DNA from: Blattamonas nauphoetae
Lineage: Eukaryota > Preaxostyla > Oxymonadida
Reading direction: 5' to 3'
Assembly: GCA_033064195.1 (NCBI GenBank)
Contig: JARBJD010000378.1
Span: 1-64,000, forward strand
Length of the DNA stretch: 64,000 bases
The translations under genes were made by a program, and so were the position numbers. The notes beneath the pieces were generated by a model that ran no database searches, had not been told where the DNA came from, and was given only the letters and a program-made list of their open reading frames with translations. Below are positions 33,516 to 44,673 of this stretch, one piece after another. Numbering within the stretch: position 1 is the stretch's first letter; each line of letters opens with the position of its first letter.

Positions 33516-35147
33516 CTGAGGTTACACCATTCATGGAATTTGGAACTTTTCCGGCATACCACTTCACCCCATGATAATTGTTTTGCTTGAACATCTTTTC
33601 CGGAAACGACGATATCTTTATCCTGATCTTTGTAGAGATTCAACATAGAGAGATGTTATGGGAAAACTAGTGAGAAGTGAAGAAAATGGAGTATTAAACC
33701 AACAATAAAGGAGAAAAAGACTTAATTTTGAGTGAATGATTGCACAGTTTCATCGCTATTGTCGGCTCTGACTGTTTTCAAGATGAGTTCAATGTGTTCA
33801 TCGTCCAAGACAGCGACTGGTCCCTCAGGTTCGTACTCATTTCCAATCCCACTCATGAGGAAAGCAGATTGAATGTTGTGGAGGGTAGTTGCAGTTTGAT
33901 ATCCTGAAAACACTTGTTGGATTGTGACTGGAAGTGGAACTGGCCCGGTCGACAGTTTGATTCGGGTTACTGTCTTCTTCACAATTCCGAAGGTTAAACG
34001 GTCCAGACTCTGAAGCAGATGAGTCGTATTGGGAGGTAGATGAAAGACAGATATTCCATGATCGGAACACATCCCTCTTGATTCTGTCGAGAGATGGAAG
34101 GCTACGTTGTCAAGGATGAGGACTGCCTTAGCGTGTGGTTTCTTTATCTCCTTTCTGATTGCCTTCACGTAGGGAATGAGCACGTATTCAAGCCATCTTT
34201 GGTAAACCTCACAGTTGAATCCTCCTTTTGGTGAAGAATCCAACATGATTTCGCGCTCCAGGTCCAGTCCGTACTGTCGTGATTGGTCTTCACTGAGTGG
34301 CTGTTTCAGTGATACATACATGGGTAATCGGCGGCCAGAGAGGGAGATGGCGCCCATGATGGAAAATTTGATCTCCTTTTCATCTGTCGGATAATTAAGT
34401 GGAATTCTTCTGAGCCTCTGTGATCCTATAAGACGTTGAGGTCTGTTATCCTTTCTCTGTTGATACCCCATTTCGTCACAGTTCACTAGTAGCAAGGGAT
34501 GCACATTTTCAATTTCGACTTTGAGACGTGCAAAGTGTGTCATGATTGTTTCGATTTCGACTTTCATTTTCGATGAATCCCTTTCGTTGATGGTGTGGAA
34601 GCAGATTCTGTCTTTGTGTCGATTGACGAATTCATACGGCCAAGATACTGAAAGTGTTGTTTTTCCGGATGCCCGCAAGACCCATCGAACCAGATCGCTA
34701 GTGGTCCACAGTTTGAGTTCTTCACTGTCCTTCTCAATCTCGTCCAGCAGCTGCCCAACCTGTGCCCTTGAAAGAACAGCATTTGTGACGTGTTCTTGTT
34801 TTTCATGGTATGGACCATGGATTGCCTTGCTAGCCACGTTGGGAGAGCAGCCAACGATTTGTGCCAACGATTGTCTGGAAAGGGTTGGAAACGATTGTGC
34901 TTGCTGAAATGCGATGAGCTGTCGGCATCCGTCTGCAAACGATGTCCAAGAAAAAAGTTGGATGCTGAGTCCTGCCTCGAACGCCGCGAATTGCGGCCAG
35001 CCGTTCTCGCGAAGGACTCTCTCAATGTCAGCAAGTGAGAGGGTGGTGCGGTGAGCTGTCATCTTTCCTTGCTCGAAAAAAGTTTCGTATTTATGGTTCG
35101 TAAGATTTGCAGGAAAGTTCCAAATTCCATGAATGGTGTAACCTCAG
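33516..35147 (-). mobile_element. pogo-like Tc1/mariner DNA transposon, apparently whole
   Basis: A 1632-bp element with near-perfect inverted repeats of about 38 bp beginning CTGAGGTTACACCATTCATG at both ends, flanked by TA on each side (33514-33515 and 35148-35149), the target-site duplication of the IS630/Tc1/mariner group. It holds one intact transposase gene on the minus strand. Intact ends and an intact gene argue for recent activity. Confidence 0.95.
33722..35062 (-). CDS. pogo/Tigger-type transposase (446 aa)
   Basis: Cut-and-paste transposase that binds the ends of its element and moves it into TA sites. The N-terminal ~160 residues form two helix-turn-helix regions of the CENP-B/pogo type (LAQIVGCSPNVASKAIHGPY, then SDLVRWVLRASGKTTLS). 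The DDE_1 catalytic core follows: first Asp in VNCDEMGYQ (near residue 195), second in LILDNVAFH (near 320), third in HLLQSLD with 35 residues between the last two (DD35D). The hallmark LPPNTTHLLQ precedes the third Asp. Start: the ATG at 35062, about 85 bp inside the right inverted repeat. The frame is open throughout with a normal family length, so the protein may be functional. It is the only complete transposase in the window and could act on the 396-bp element at 54920. Confidence 0.95.
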   Translation of the reverse strand: MTAHRTTLSLADIERVLRENGWPQFAAFEAGLSIQLFSWTSFADGCRQLIAFQQAQSFPTLSRQSLAQIVGCSPNVASKAIHGPYHEKQEHVTNAVLSRAQVGQLLDEIEKDSEELKLWTTSDLVRWVLRASGKTTLSVSWPYEFVNRHKDRICFHTINERDSSKMKVEIETIMTHFARLKVEIENVHPLLLVNCDEMGYQQRKDNRPQRLIGSQRLRRIPLNYPTDEKEIKFSIMGAISLSGRRLPMYVSLKQPLSEDQSRQYGLDLEREIMLDSSPKGGFNCEVYQRWLEYVLIPYVKAIRKEIKKPHAKAVLILDNVAFHLSTESRGMCSDHGISVFHLPPNTTHLLQSLDRLTFGIVKKTVTRIKLSTGPVPLPVTIQQVFSGYQTATTLHNIQSAFLMSGIGNEYEPEGPVAVLDDEHIELILKTVRADNSDETVQSFTQN

Positions 35148-35149
35148 TA

Positions 35150-36229
35150 AGAATGAAGGAATCTGAGACAAATCGAGAGTGAGAGGCTAAATAGAAGATG
35201 ATCTCGACAAAAGAGGGTGTTTATTGCTAAGAGTGTGATCATGGGTATTGACAGAAAGGAGATATGAGTCAAAGAGAAATGAATGCGGGCTGGTCTCATC
35301 GATCAACAGTAGCATTTCAAATTTGCCCATGCTGACAGTGGAGACATTTGGTTCCTCCCTTCCCATCGAGATACATGTGAAAGAGGATGCCAGCCAAGTT
35401 TTTGAGTGAGAGTTGAATCCGGTCACAGAGACGGAATTATCTGAAAGCTACACAGGGAAGGTGTTCGATCACATCTGAAAATAGTAGTGAAAGTGCTCTA
35501 GTCTATTGAACTTTCAAAGAAAATGTGAGCGAGAACTGATGAATAGGAATAATGGGCAAGATCTGACTTGTTTAACGTACAGAGTTTTAAGGCCTTTCCC
35601 AGATCATCCAATGCATCGAGGCCGCTCCTTCTGTTTGATTGAATGACAGACGAGATCAACAAGGACCAAATTGCAATGGTCGAAGTTCAACAGGAAACGT
35701 CTTGACAAACACCGCCTCCCACGCATCGAAAATCTGTCGCATCAATGACAGCCGCAGTTGCTATCGATCTGGACGGTACTCGTGAGATCGATACTCCTCA
35801 TTCGTGTCTTGTGATTATGGGAGCTCCGCGCGCCTTCCCACCCAGAGAGTCATTCCATAACACGATTCATTGTATCTCCGGTAATGTTTAGTTGCGGCTT
35901 GTTCAACCTTCGGCGCAAAAACCTCATTCGTCTTCGGATGCAAAATCTTGAGATCAATCTGTGCTTTCATAGACTCTTGGGCAACTGTTTGCTTTCCACT
36001 GTCCAATTTCCTTGAGATCCGGTGGGCAGAACTTCACTTTTCGCTCTTCTTATGACGATTTCTCTCTTGTCTTTCGTTTTATCGCTTTCCTATGTTTCAT
36101 TCTCCCTCAGATCTCCACGGATTTATCTCATTTTCACATCTTCACGTGATATCTTCCACGAATTCACCACCAACCCATCGGATTGAGTAAATTCAATTGT
36201 CATCACACCTGTCTGAGTCAACCCACGCT
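35150..36229. other. Intergenic, no gene seen
   Basis: Short frames without recognisable motifs. The 63-codon minus-strand frame at 35815-36006 has no family I can name. Confidence 0.4.
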
Positions 36230-36815
36230 TCGTCCACACTCCAGACCTCTCCAACCTTTCCATCCCATTTATAACATGCATTTCGTGACTTCACTTCGAC
36301 TGTTTCTGTGTCTTCCGCAGAACAACTCGTCAGAGAATCATGCAATGTTCCAGTGGTCAGAACTTGCTCTGCCGCTCAGAAACAGTCACTATCTCGTCTC
36401 TATTTCTTCTTCTTACTTCATTTCTTTCATTTTTCCTCCTAGTATACTCTAGATTTCAGAAACTCGTGATGTCATCATCAACGAACCGCAGTCACTTCGC
36501 ACACGACCAGAATCACATCCCTCAACATCAATACTTCACCCAAACTAACGGTCTGTCGTTGATCTCTGCTTGACGAACTTTTTGTCTTCTTAAAGAGCTC
36601 TTTCTCGAAACGGTTACACGCTCACCTCTCTGGCGCACTTCAGACTCGGACTGATTCCGATCCCAACAAACCCACCCAAAGGAGATTGTCAATGATCAGG
36701 GTGATTGACCATTCAACTCTTTTCGGGCCATTTCAGTGGTCGTTCAAATTGGTTCTTCAAACGCTGGCCTATCGATGCTAACTCACATCAGAAAGGCTCA
36801 ATGTTTCCTCTCCAT
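36230..36815 (+). repeat. ~585-bp duplicated segment, copy A (ARM-like gene piece)
   Basis: Aligns with 37736-38320 at a constant offset of 1505-1506 bp. Both start around a conserved block (TGACTTCACTTCGACTGTTTCTGTGTCT), here split for reading as TGACTTCACTTCGACTG then TTTCTGTGTCT, and end at CTGGCCTATCGATGCTAA. Each copy reads in mixed frames as helical Leu/Ser-rich sequence of the ARM-like type common in oxymonads. Both copies are broken. Confidence 0.75.
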
Positions 36816-37735
36816 TCAACCATAGTCTTCGATTACAACTCCTGACCCTCTCGCCAGACCTGGAACAGAACGGGGAGCCATTCTTCGACTTCGTCACGAA
36901 ATGCCTCGTCAATCATCTTTGAATGCGCTCTCTCGCCTTCTCATCGATTCACAAATACCACAGAAATCACTCATGACCATCCTTGTGCCAATCATTGACC
37001 AGCTGATCTTCACCAAGGTTGATTTCGATGATGAGTTCGTCGGTGTGACCTCTCTCCTTCTTTGGACTTTATCCCTTCCTCACTCCTCCAAATTGTGTAA
37101 TTTCCGATTCACTCCCTTATTTCTCATTTTCTGTGAATTATTTCCCCTATCTCCCTCAGAACGTCAAGTTGGACTTGAAACCGTCGTTAAGCTCGCAACC
37201 ACTTTGTCTGAGATCTCTCTGTCGTTCTTTCCTCATACACTGTGCTTGGAGTCTTTGCATGGTTCGGAATAATTTGATTCTCTCGTCGGTTTCATTTCGA
37301 TCCTTTCACTCAGCCACTCCATCTCTCTCAACAGATTTCACGGACATCAGATCCATCTCTGATCCCATCTGAGCCATTTGCTCCAAGTTTCTCTCCCATC
37401 CAATCATCGATAAGGTTCGTTTTCATGAATCTCGTTTTCGTCATCTTGTGAACGCTATTCGCGTCTCCACTCCAACCTGAACATGCACTCGCCCAGCATT
37501 CATCAGAAGTGGTGAATATGCTCCTCGAAGGAGCTGGAAGAATGACACGAAATGGAAAGAGGCATACAAACCTCAACTGGAAGAACCCGTTCCCTGCCTC
37601 GTCTTTTTGTGCCCCACACGCTGCCCTCCACTCAACCGATCCACATCCTCGCCAGTCGTCGTGTTAGTGGATGGGTGAAGATGAATGGACATCTTTAGAG
37701 CTCTCATCAAAGCTCCAATTTCGAGAACTCCCGCT
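36816..37735 (+). pseudogene. ARM/HEAT-like gene piece between the duplicated segments
   Basis: One good stretch (36901-37098) reads RLLIDSQIPQKSLMTILVPI and further amphipathic helices. It ends at a plausible intron (GTGTAATTTCC near 37098 to CTCAG near 37160) followed by more helical sequence. Upstream, LLTLSPDLEQNGEPFFDFVT is in a different frame. Several stops interrupt the whole, so it is read as a pseudogene of an alpha-solenoid protein. The family is assigned only by its helical Leu/Ser pattern. Confidence 0.4.
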
Positions 37736-38320
37736 CCACCAGCCCTACAGACCTCAACAACCTCTCCACCCCCTTTTCAACATGCATATAGTGACTTCAC
37801 TTCGACTGTTTCTGTGTCTACTGCAGAATAACGCGACGGAGAATCATGTGTTGTTAAAGTGGTCAGAAATTGCTCTGCTGCTCTGAAACAGTTTCAATCT
37901 CGTCTCTATTTCTTATTTTTACTTCATTTCTTTCATTATTACTCCTTTTTTCGTTTCATCTCAGAAATACGTGATTTCTTCATCAACGAACCGCAGTCAC
38001 TTCGCAAACGACCAGTATCTCATTCCGTGTCATCACCCCTTCCTTCAAACTGATGCTCTGTCGTTTATCTCTGCTTGGTGAACTGTTTGCCGTCTTACAG
38101 AGCTCTTTCTGGAAACGGTCGCTCGATCACCTCTCTTGTACACAGAATACACGGATTGATTCCTATCCGAACAAACCCACCCAAAGATTCTCCCCAATGA
38201 TCAAATTGATTGACTATTCAACTCTCGTTCTGGCATCTCGGATGTCATTCAGGACGATTCGTCAAATGCTGGCCTATCGATGCTAATACTCGTCAGACAG
38301 GCTCAAGATTTTCTCTCCTG
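37736..38320 (+). repeat. ~585-bp duplicated segment, copy B
   Basis: Second copy of 36230-36815, roughly 75-80% alike by eye. It ends about 80 bp before the inverted-repeat element at 38402. Confidence 0.75.
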
Positions 38321-38401
38321 ATAGAAAAATTCCATTATATCTATTCAATTGACATTTTTTTCATGTACAGGAACTATTAGTCTGAATCCACTTCCACATT
38401 T

Positions 38402-39261
38402 GGGCGATTCTCTTTGAAAGGTCGCAAAACACTAATGTGCGTCCCAAATATTCATTTTTTGCCCAATTACCGTTCTTTATTTCAGTAGACAAGAAATAGG
38501 GAAATTATTGAATTTTAAGTTCGATCGCGTTCGATATCGTCCTTTTTTGTTGAAGACAATAGTGCACACTTTTTGTCACAGAATCTGTTCGAAAACAGAG
38601 AAACGATGGAAAACTACATAAAACGCTCATTCTGTGTGAGAGAACCAACACAAAGACATCTATTGTAGAAAAAGACACGAAAAGTTCTGAATGGCAAAAT
38701 CAACAATCATGATGAATTTAGTCTTCAAGATTGGCGGAACATGTCTAACAGAGGTGCTTTGAGGTATCTCTTGATTCAAAACGGTATTTGATGGGAATTA
38801 GAGGAAGAGTAGGGCGAACAAAGAGTCAGTGCCCGTTTGTGATCTATAAGACGAGAAATTTGTGAAAAAAGTTCCGATCGCGAGTGAAAACTGGAGAAAA
38901 TATCACACAGTGCAAGTGTACAGATTGTCTTCTGGCTGTGAGAAACAATCTGTCTCGCCTCAAAAAAGTGCTGAGTGTCTGTCAGTGTGAACGAAATATA
39001 TGACACAAACCAGGAGAATCACATGTAATGCACGGTATTAGGTCGGTTCAATCACGAATCTGACAAATGAATACCGTGTGATGAAGAAGGAGTCACCTGA
39101 ACTTGGAATCTGGAAAAAAGTGAGTGAAAATGGGAAAATCTGGTAATTCAAACCTTAAACGGGGAGAGAGAGGATGTTTATGTGAACTCTGCTGTTTTCT
39201 TTACGATATATAGAGTGGGGATGGAGATAAAACGGAGGCGACCTTTCATTTAGAATCGCCC
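38402..39261. mobile_element. 860-bp inverted-repeat DNA element (GGGCGATTCT family), copy 1
   Basis: Begins GGGCGATTCTCTTTGAAAGG and ends in the reverse complement of GGGCGATTCTAAATGAAAGG, so about 21 of 24 terminal bases match. Flanked by ATTT on both sides (38398-38401 and 39262-39265), a 4-bp target duplication. It contains the subterminal blocks CACTAATGTGCGTC, TTGCCCAATTACCGTTC and a palindrome-like TTCGATCGCGTTCGATATCG, also found in copy 2. No transposase frame. A 4-bp duplication fits Sola or Chapaev-type elements, but the superfamily is unassigned. Confidence 0.9.
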
Positions 39262-39265
39262 ATTT

Positions 39266-40583
39266 GTCCCAATAATTTTGAAAAGAGCCAAAACACTATG
39301 GATGGTTTCACTTTTTTTATTTTTCTCCAAATTCTTAAAATCACTCAAATATGATGGAAAAGGGGTTTGTTTCGAAATTGAGCTTCGATCGTGACGAGAA
39401 ACGACACTTTTTTGAAACGCCAATTGAACACATTTATTGTTTCAAAAACAGATGAGAGAAGATCATGAGGTGAGACAATGTGAAAAAAGAAGGTTCTACA
39501 ATGGAGAGTACGGATAAGATGTATTGTGAAGAAATAGAGGCAAAATACTCAATAGTCTCGAAAATGCTCTATTGCACTTGAATTATCAGTTGAAATTAGA
39601 TTTCTGCATGAACCCAGGAGTACAAGTATTTTTTCTTGAATTGGACACATGTTTGCACCCATCTGGCAAGATCATCATCGATCGTGTCCTGAACACTCCT
39701 TTCCTTTGTCTATCTGAAATTATGAGAGATAATTGAGAACAAACAGGTTTTATATGTCTGTTTGACACTGGTGAAGAGACATTGGGACATCATTATCTTA
39801 ATCTCCAAGAGTAACCGTCATGGAAAAAGAGAATCCGCTTTCAGGTGCTACGAGTTTCAAAGAAAGTGAAAAGAGCACACCCGATCTTCACACATGTGAC
39901 TTGATGTACATCGATCTGAGTGGAACGCAGTTTATCAAAGGTGGAGCAGTGAGGTCACAATGAAGGTTGGAGAGTCAGTGCTTGAAAAGAGGATGTGTAG
40001 AAACGAAGTTTTGAGAGAAGATATCCGTGGAGATTGAGGACTTTAATCTGTTCCTGGAACAAGAATAGACAGAATTTGATAGAAAGACCAGTGAAACGGA
40101 TGGATTCTTTCAAAATTATTGGGACATTTGAAAGTTAGGGAGATCTCTTGTGCAAATGAAAATTGTGGAATGAAATTGGAGCGCATCATCGAGTGGGTAA
40201 GTTGAAATGGTATTCTCAACAATTCTGGACTGGATTTTCTTGACTTCTAGAAAACGAAGAAACTCAACAAAACCAAGACAAAACAAGTGAAAACAGAGGA
40301 AACAATCACATAACAGAATGAGAGGACGGGATGAAGTGTTGAAGCTCAGACGTGAGAACGCCCGTACTGGCAGCGTGTTTCAGCAAGTTGTCGAAGCTCT
40401 TTTCCCTCTGCACGTACGGACGAAGGAAGAGAGTTCCAGAGAAACACGTGAGATGAAGAGAACGAATACTGTGTTGTCATTTTGGCTTGTTGATGCAGAG
40501 AACCGAAATCGCTGCTGGCCAATTCTGATTCTTGATGGGGAGATCGCAAATTTCTCTGTCGCGGAAAGAACAAAACAATCGAG
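39266..40583. other. Intergenic, no gene seen
   Basis: AT-rich upstream region of the kinase gene. The frame at 40318-40641 is not supported as coding and overlaps the kinase start in another frame. Confidence 0.4.
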
Positions 40584-42137
40584 ATGTCAGAATCAATCAA
40601 AGTCCCCGATGGATGTATGTTCTCATCTTGCAATTCAATGATGAATCTTCTTTTCAAACTTGTATAGATTCGTTCGTGAAACCAATCAACTCTGGTGGCT
40701 TCGGGAGTGTTGTGGAAATGATGGAGAATTCAACTCAGAAGCATTATGCGGGAAAGATAATACAGTGCATCACACCAAAGGACAGGGAACGAATTGCTCG
40801 TGAAGTTAGCCGACTTCGAAAGTTCGCGCATCCAGGAATTGTTGGACTGAAAGAAGTTGCGTCGATGGACAACTCGAAAGTGATTGTGATGGAACTTGGG
40901 GGACAGTCGCTTGCAGATATCGTGCGAGATCACACATCGCGTGGAGTTCTTGTGGCTCGCGAAGTTTGTTTTTGAAATGTTGTTTTCTTGTTGATTGTTG
41001 TTGATTTTGTTGTTCTTTGGGTTGGATGTTGTTTTCGGATTGATTATTGTTGTGTTTGTGCTTCTTGCGATTTGAGGTTGTTTATCGAGTGATGGTGGAT
41101 GTTTCGTCCGCGCTGAACTTGATGCACAACGATTCAAGCGGGGTGACAGCACATGGAGATGTGAAGATGGAGAACATTCTTCTTTTCGGTGGTGGGCACT
41201 TCAAACTGTGTTAGTCTTTTTCTTCTTTCACATTTTTTCTTGTTTCTTGTTTTTTCACTTTTTTGTTGATTCAGGTGATTTGGGGGCAGCGGAATCGGAA
41301 GATGTGAGCAGCACGCGTTCGGTGATGTCTCAACTGTATGTGTCGCCGGAACGAATGGAATCGGAAACAGGAAGGGCGACGTGCTCATCGGATGTGTGGG
41401 CGTTGGGGATTGTTCTTCACTGGCTTCTGTTTGGAGAACCGCCTTTCAAGAGTCAGAATGCAGCTCGATTGTTTCGTGAGATTGGGTCGTTCCAAGTTTC
41501 GTTGGGTCGAGTTGTGGAGGAGAAGAACGAGCGCTTCTGATGCGAATATTGGATCCAGTTTGTCTCATTCCTTGTTAGTCTTCAATTTCCATATTTTTTG
41601 TGTTTTTCTTCCTCTTTTGTGATTTTCTTGTTTTCTGTTCAGAACCCAGAAACTCGAGTGACGAGTTGTCAATTGTGTTGTTTTGGAGTGTGTCGTTGTC
41701 TTGTGAACACTCCCGCTGGAGTTTGGAGACTGAAAGACGCCGACAACAAAGAACTCCATTCCGAAACAGAGAAAGTGAAGAAAGAATTGGAAATTGAAAA
41801 GAACGCCCACAAGGACGATCGAGAAAGGATGATGTTAGTCGAAGCAGAACTGAAGACAGAAAAGGCAACTACTTTCCGCTTGAAAGAAGAAGTGAAGGCA
41901 AAGAACGAGATCATCGTTCATTTGGAACGAGAGTTGGCCGAAGCGAGATCGAACCAGACCCAACCTCCTCTTCAGCCAGCATTTCATTCGAGTGGAGTTC
42001 GTTCAAATGGACCTCTCCCATCGTCTGCAATAAGACAAGGAACTGTCGTCCGATCTCAAATTGGAGCAGCAGCGATCGAACTGTTCGACCAGACGAAATG
42101 GACAGTGGCTAGAAATGTCTTCACAAAATCACTAAAT

Positions 42138-42995
42138 GGGCGATTCTGAATGAAAACTTGTTTTACACTAATGTGCGTCACCAAAAATTATTTTTTGCCC
42201 AATTACCGTTCACCTGTGTAATAGACAGAAAACAGGAAAATTAGTGGAATTAAAGTTCGATCGCGTTCGATATCGTCATTTTTTGTTGAAGACAATTGTG
42301 CACACTTTTTATCACAGAACAAGTTCAAAAAGAGATAAATGATGGAAAACGAAGGAAAAAGCTCATTCTGTGTGAAAGAACCAACACAAGGTCATCTATT
42401 GGAGAAAAAGTCACAAACTGTTCGAGGAGACATATTCAACAGACTTGATAAGATTAGTCTTGGAAATTTCAGAAAGTATCCGGACGATGCGGTTTGTGAT
42501 AAATTGTGAAGGAAAAACGAGCATGAGAGGAACTGTAGCAGTGGGAGGAAGATCGAAAAGAGTGAATCGAATTTGACGGTTTACAACGAGAAATTGCTGA
42601 AACAAAAGGAGAAATAGAGCGAAAACAGTCCAAAACGTTCAATCATGCGATTCTTGAGAGATCCTTATGGCTCCTGAGATTTGATTTGCGACGAGACAAA
42701 AAAGTGCTGAGTTTCAGCACATGAGAACAAAAAACAATACATACAGTCTGATCTACATCCAATACGCTGGTTGAGACGGGTCGGATCATCTAGATTCATA
42801 ATCAAATAAAGTTGGATGGTGAGAAGGAGCCTGAACTTTGAATCGGAAAGATATCACGCGAGAATGAAGAAAAGTTGAATATCAAACCTTTATGATGTCG
42901 ATAGTGGCTGGACCTGTGAACTGGGAGGATTTCTGGGAGATCTTCAACTTCAAGACGAAAGGGAGACGCATGCAAGTTTTGATTTAGAATCGCCC
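42138..42995. mobile_element. 858-bp inverted-repeat DNA element (GGGCGATTCT family), copy 2, in kinase exon
   Basis: Ends GGGCGATTCTGAATGAAAAC and, reversed, GGGCGATTCTAAATCAAAAC; 21 of 23 terminal bases match. Flanked by AAAT on each side (42134-42137, 42996-42999). Leaving out the element and one AAAT restores an uninterrupted host kinase frame (TKSLN into SKASLVSF), which proves the insertion and the 4-bp duplication. No transposase frame is inside. Confidence 0.95.
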
Positions 42996-43102
42996 AAATT
43001 CCAAAGCTTCGCTTGTCTCGTTCTCGTTTGGAGTAGAAGTGGCTCGTCTGTCATTCACCATCAGACAATTACAAAACAACTCTTTCGTTTTCGGGATCAT
43101 CT

Positions 43103-43164
43103 TCCACAAACCGAAGCTCCCACTTCGTTGAGATAAGGTCCGTGAAGTGTGGGTTCCAGGTCCC
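43103..43164. repeat. DIRS left inverted terminal repeat
   Basis: Inverted match to 48999-49060. The outer edge (CTTCCACAAACCGAAGCTCC) is repeated in the internal complementary region. Confidence 0.88.
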
Positions 43165-43334
43165 AAAGGAAACAAATGGGATCAACAATAATTATTTCAT
43201 TTCGGATTCTACGGTAGTGTAGCACTTCTTTTTCTTCAATCAGGGCTAACCAATGATTGAAGAAACTGCCGCTTGCGCGACGGAAATGGGAGCAATTAGG
43301 GGCACGCACAGTCTTGGTGGAAGGTTTGGAAACT

Positions 43335-43412
43335 CGTGGGAGCTTCGGTTTGTGGAAGAGGAGCTCTCTTGCCAGCCGCTCCTCACAAACCTTAGCTCCC
43401 ACTTCGTTGAGA
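43335..43412. repeat. DIRS internal complementary region
   Basis: Joins, back to back, sequence complementary to the left edge (GGGAGCTTCGGTTTGTGG) and to the right edge (GAGGAGCTCTCTTGCCAGCC). This is the template for joining the ends in the DIRS replication model. Confidence 0.88.
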
Positions 43413-43504
43413 GTTGAAAAGAGCCATTCCTATTATCGAAGAAACAAAGAGAAAACAGAATGAATGATGAAATGTGAAGATTACATATCTATAGATTGAA
43501 TCGG

Positions 43505-44671
43505 TCAGTGTTGACGATTCCTTTTGGACCGTGACCCCACGATGAGTGGCTGCCACCAAGCATCTGCGTGATCTTTCCCGGTATATTCGACGAGAATCTC
43601 CCTTGCATAGTATTCGTCGGCAATCCGAGACGAGGTCGCCCATCCGACGTGAGTGTTAAGGACAGACCGAGCGACGTGCTTGCGGAGACGCAGATAGCTA
43701 ACAGCCGCATGTTTGATGGTATAGGCGCCGAAGTATCTGGGGATTCCAATTTGATTGAAGACCGACTTGATGGCTTCGTTTTGGTGCGAGATTCTCAGGC
43801 GTCTCCCTGTCTTCCAATCGATCCAAACATGGTCCTCGTTGAAAAAGGAGAGAGAGGAGAGGCGACCCTTTTGACGGCGGAGATTCTCACGGTGAACCTG
43901 AAGTGCAACGAAAGGAGATAGTTCAGGCGAACCCTCGTCGAGAAGGAGCTTCGGTTCAATCACATCTTGATTTTGTTTCAAGCGAAGGTTAATTGTGGCT
44001 AAACGTTTCGTTGTCTTTGTCGAAGGCGAGGACCATTCAATGTCAGTCCACTTCAAGTTGATGAGTTCTTCCTGACGACAGCAGAGATAGGCGAACACCA
44101 CTATAAAGGTTCTTGTTTGATGTAGATCTTGATTCTTCTTCGCTTCTTCATTTGAGTTGAGAACCCAATCCAGAATCGCGTTGATGTTCCACATCTGCTT
44201 ATATTTTGCCCCCTTCTTCCTTGGATTTCGTTTAGCAATCAGTCGTTGAATGGATCGCAGTGGTGTGTTATCCAGGCTGAGGCTCTTGTGGAAGAGTTGT
44301 AGCGTTGATTTCACATGACTCATGATGAGGGGAGGGCGGGACGGTGACTGTTTGAATTTCTTTTCAAGGAAGAGAGCGAATTCACCCAAGAGGACATGGA
44401 TATTTGTGGATTTGTCGACGAGACACTCATTCGAGAGATTCATCTCGACACAATATGCTTTGAAAATCTTCCATGATCGAGCTGAAGCTTCTGGACGTTT
44501 GTATTTCTTTTCCTGCAAGACGATGAGATCCTCGCTCCACCCTGCCGATTGACCTAATTCTCTGATGAAGGTTATGGTTGGATAGTTTCGGGGTTGATTA
44601 GTGACGCCATCATCATCCCTGGTGGGAGTTTGTGCTCCCTGTTCGGAGTGTCTAGCATCGCAAGGGTGTTG
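43505..44671 (-). CDS. DIRS tyrosine recombinase
   Basis: Integrase of the phage-type (tyrosine recombinase) superfamily, which inserts the circular copy of the element. The catalytic Arg region reads YLCCRQEELINLKW, the His region AYTIKHAAVSYLRL, and the nucleophile Tyr lies in IADEYYARE near the C-terminus. The last third is followed by a Trp/Arg-rich tail. The upstream side abuts the nested mariner-type element. Confidence 0.88.
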   Translation of the reverse strand, partial: QHPCDARHSEQGAQTPTRDDDGVTNQPRNYPTITFIRELGQSAGWSEDLIVLQEKKYKRPEASARSWKIFKAYCVEMNLSNECLVDKSTNIHVLLGEFALFLEKKFKQSPSRPPLIMSHVKSTLQLFHKSLSLDNTPLRSIQRLIAKRNPRKKGAKYKQMWNINAILDWVLNSNEEAKKNQDLHQTRTFIVVFAYLCCRQEELINLKWTDIEWSSPSTKTTKRLATINLRLKQNQDVIEPKLLLDEGSPELSPFVALQVHRENLRRQKGRLSSLSFFNEDHVWIDWKTGRRLRISHQNEAIKSVFNQIGIPRYFGAYTIKHAAVSYLRLRKHVARSVLNTHVGWATSSRIADEYYAREILVEYTGKDHADAWWQPLIVGSRSKRNRQH

Positions 44672-44673
44672 TA

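Noticed and set aside
40318-40641. A separate gene upstream of the kinase
   Set aside because: It overlaps the kinase start exon and first intron in another frame and has no recognisable family.
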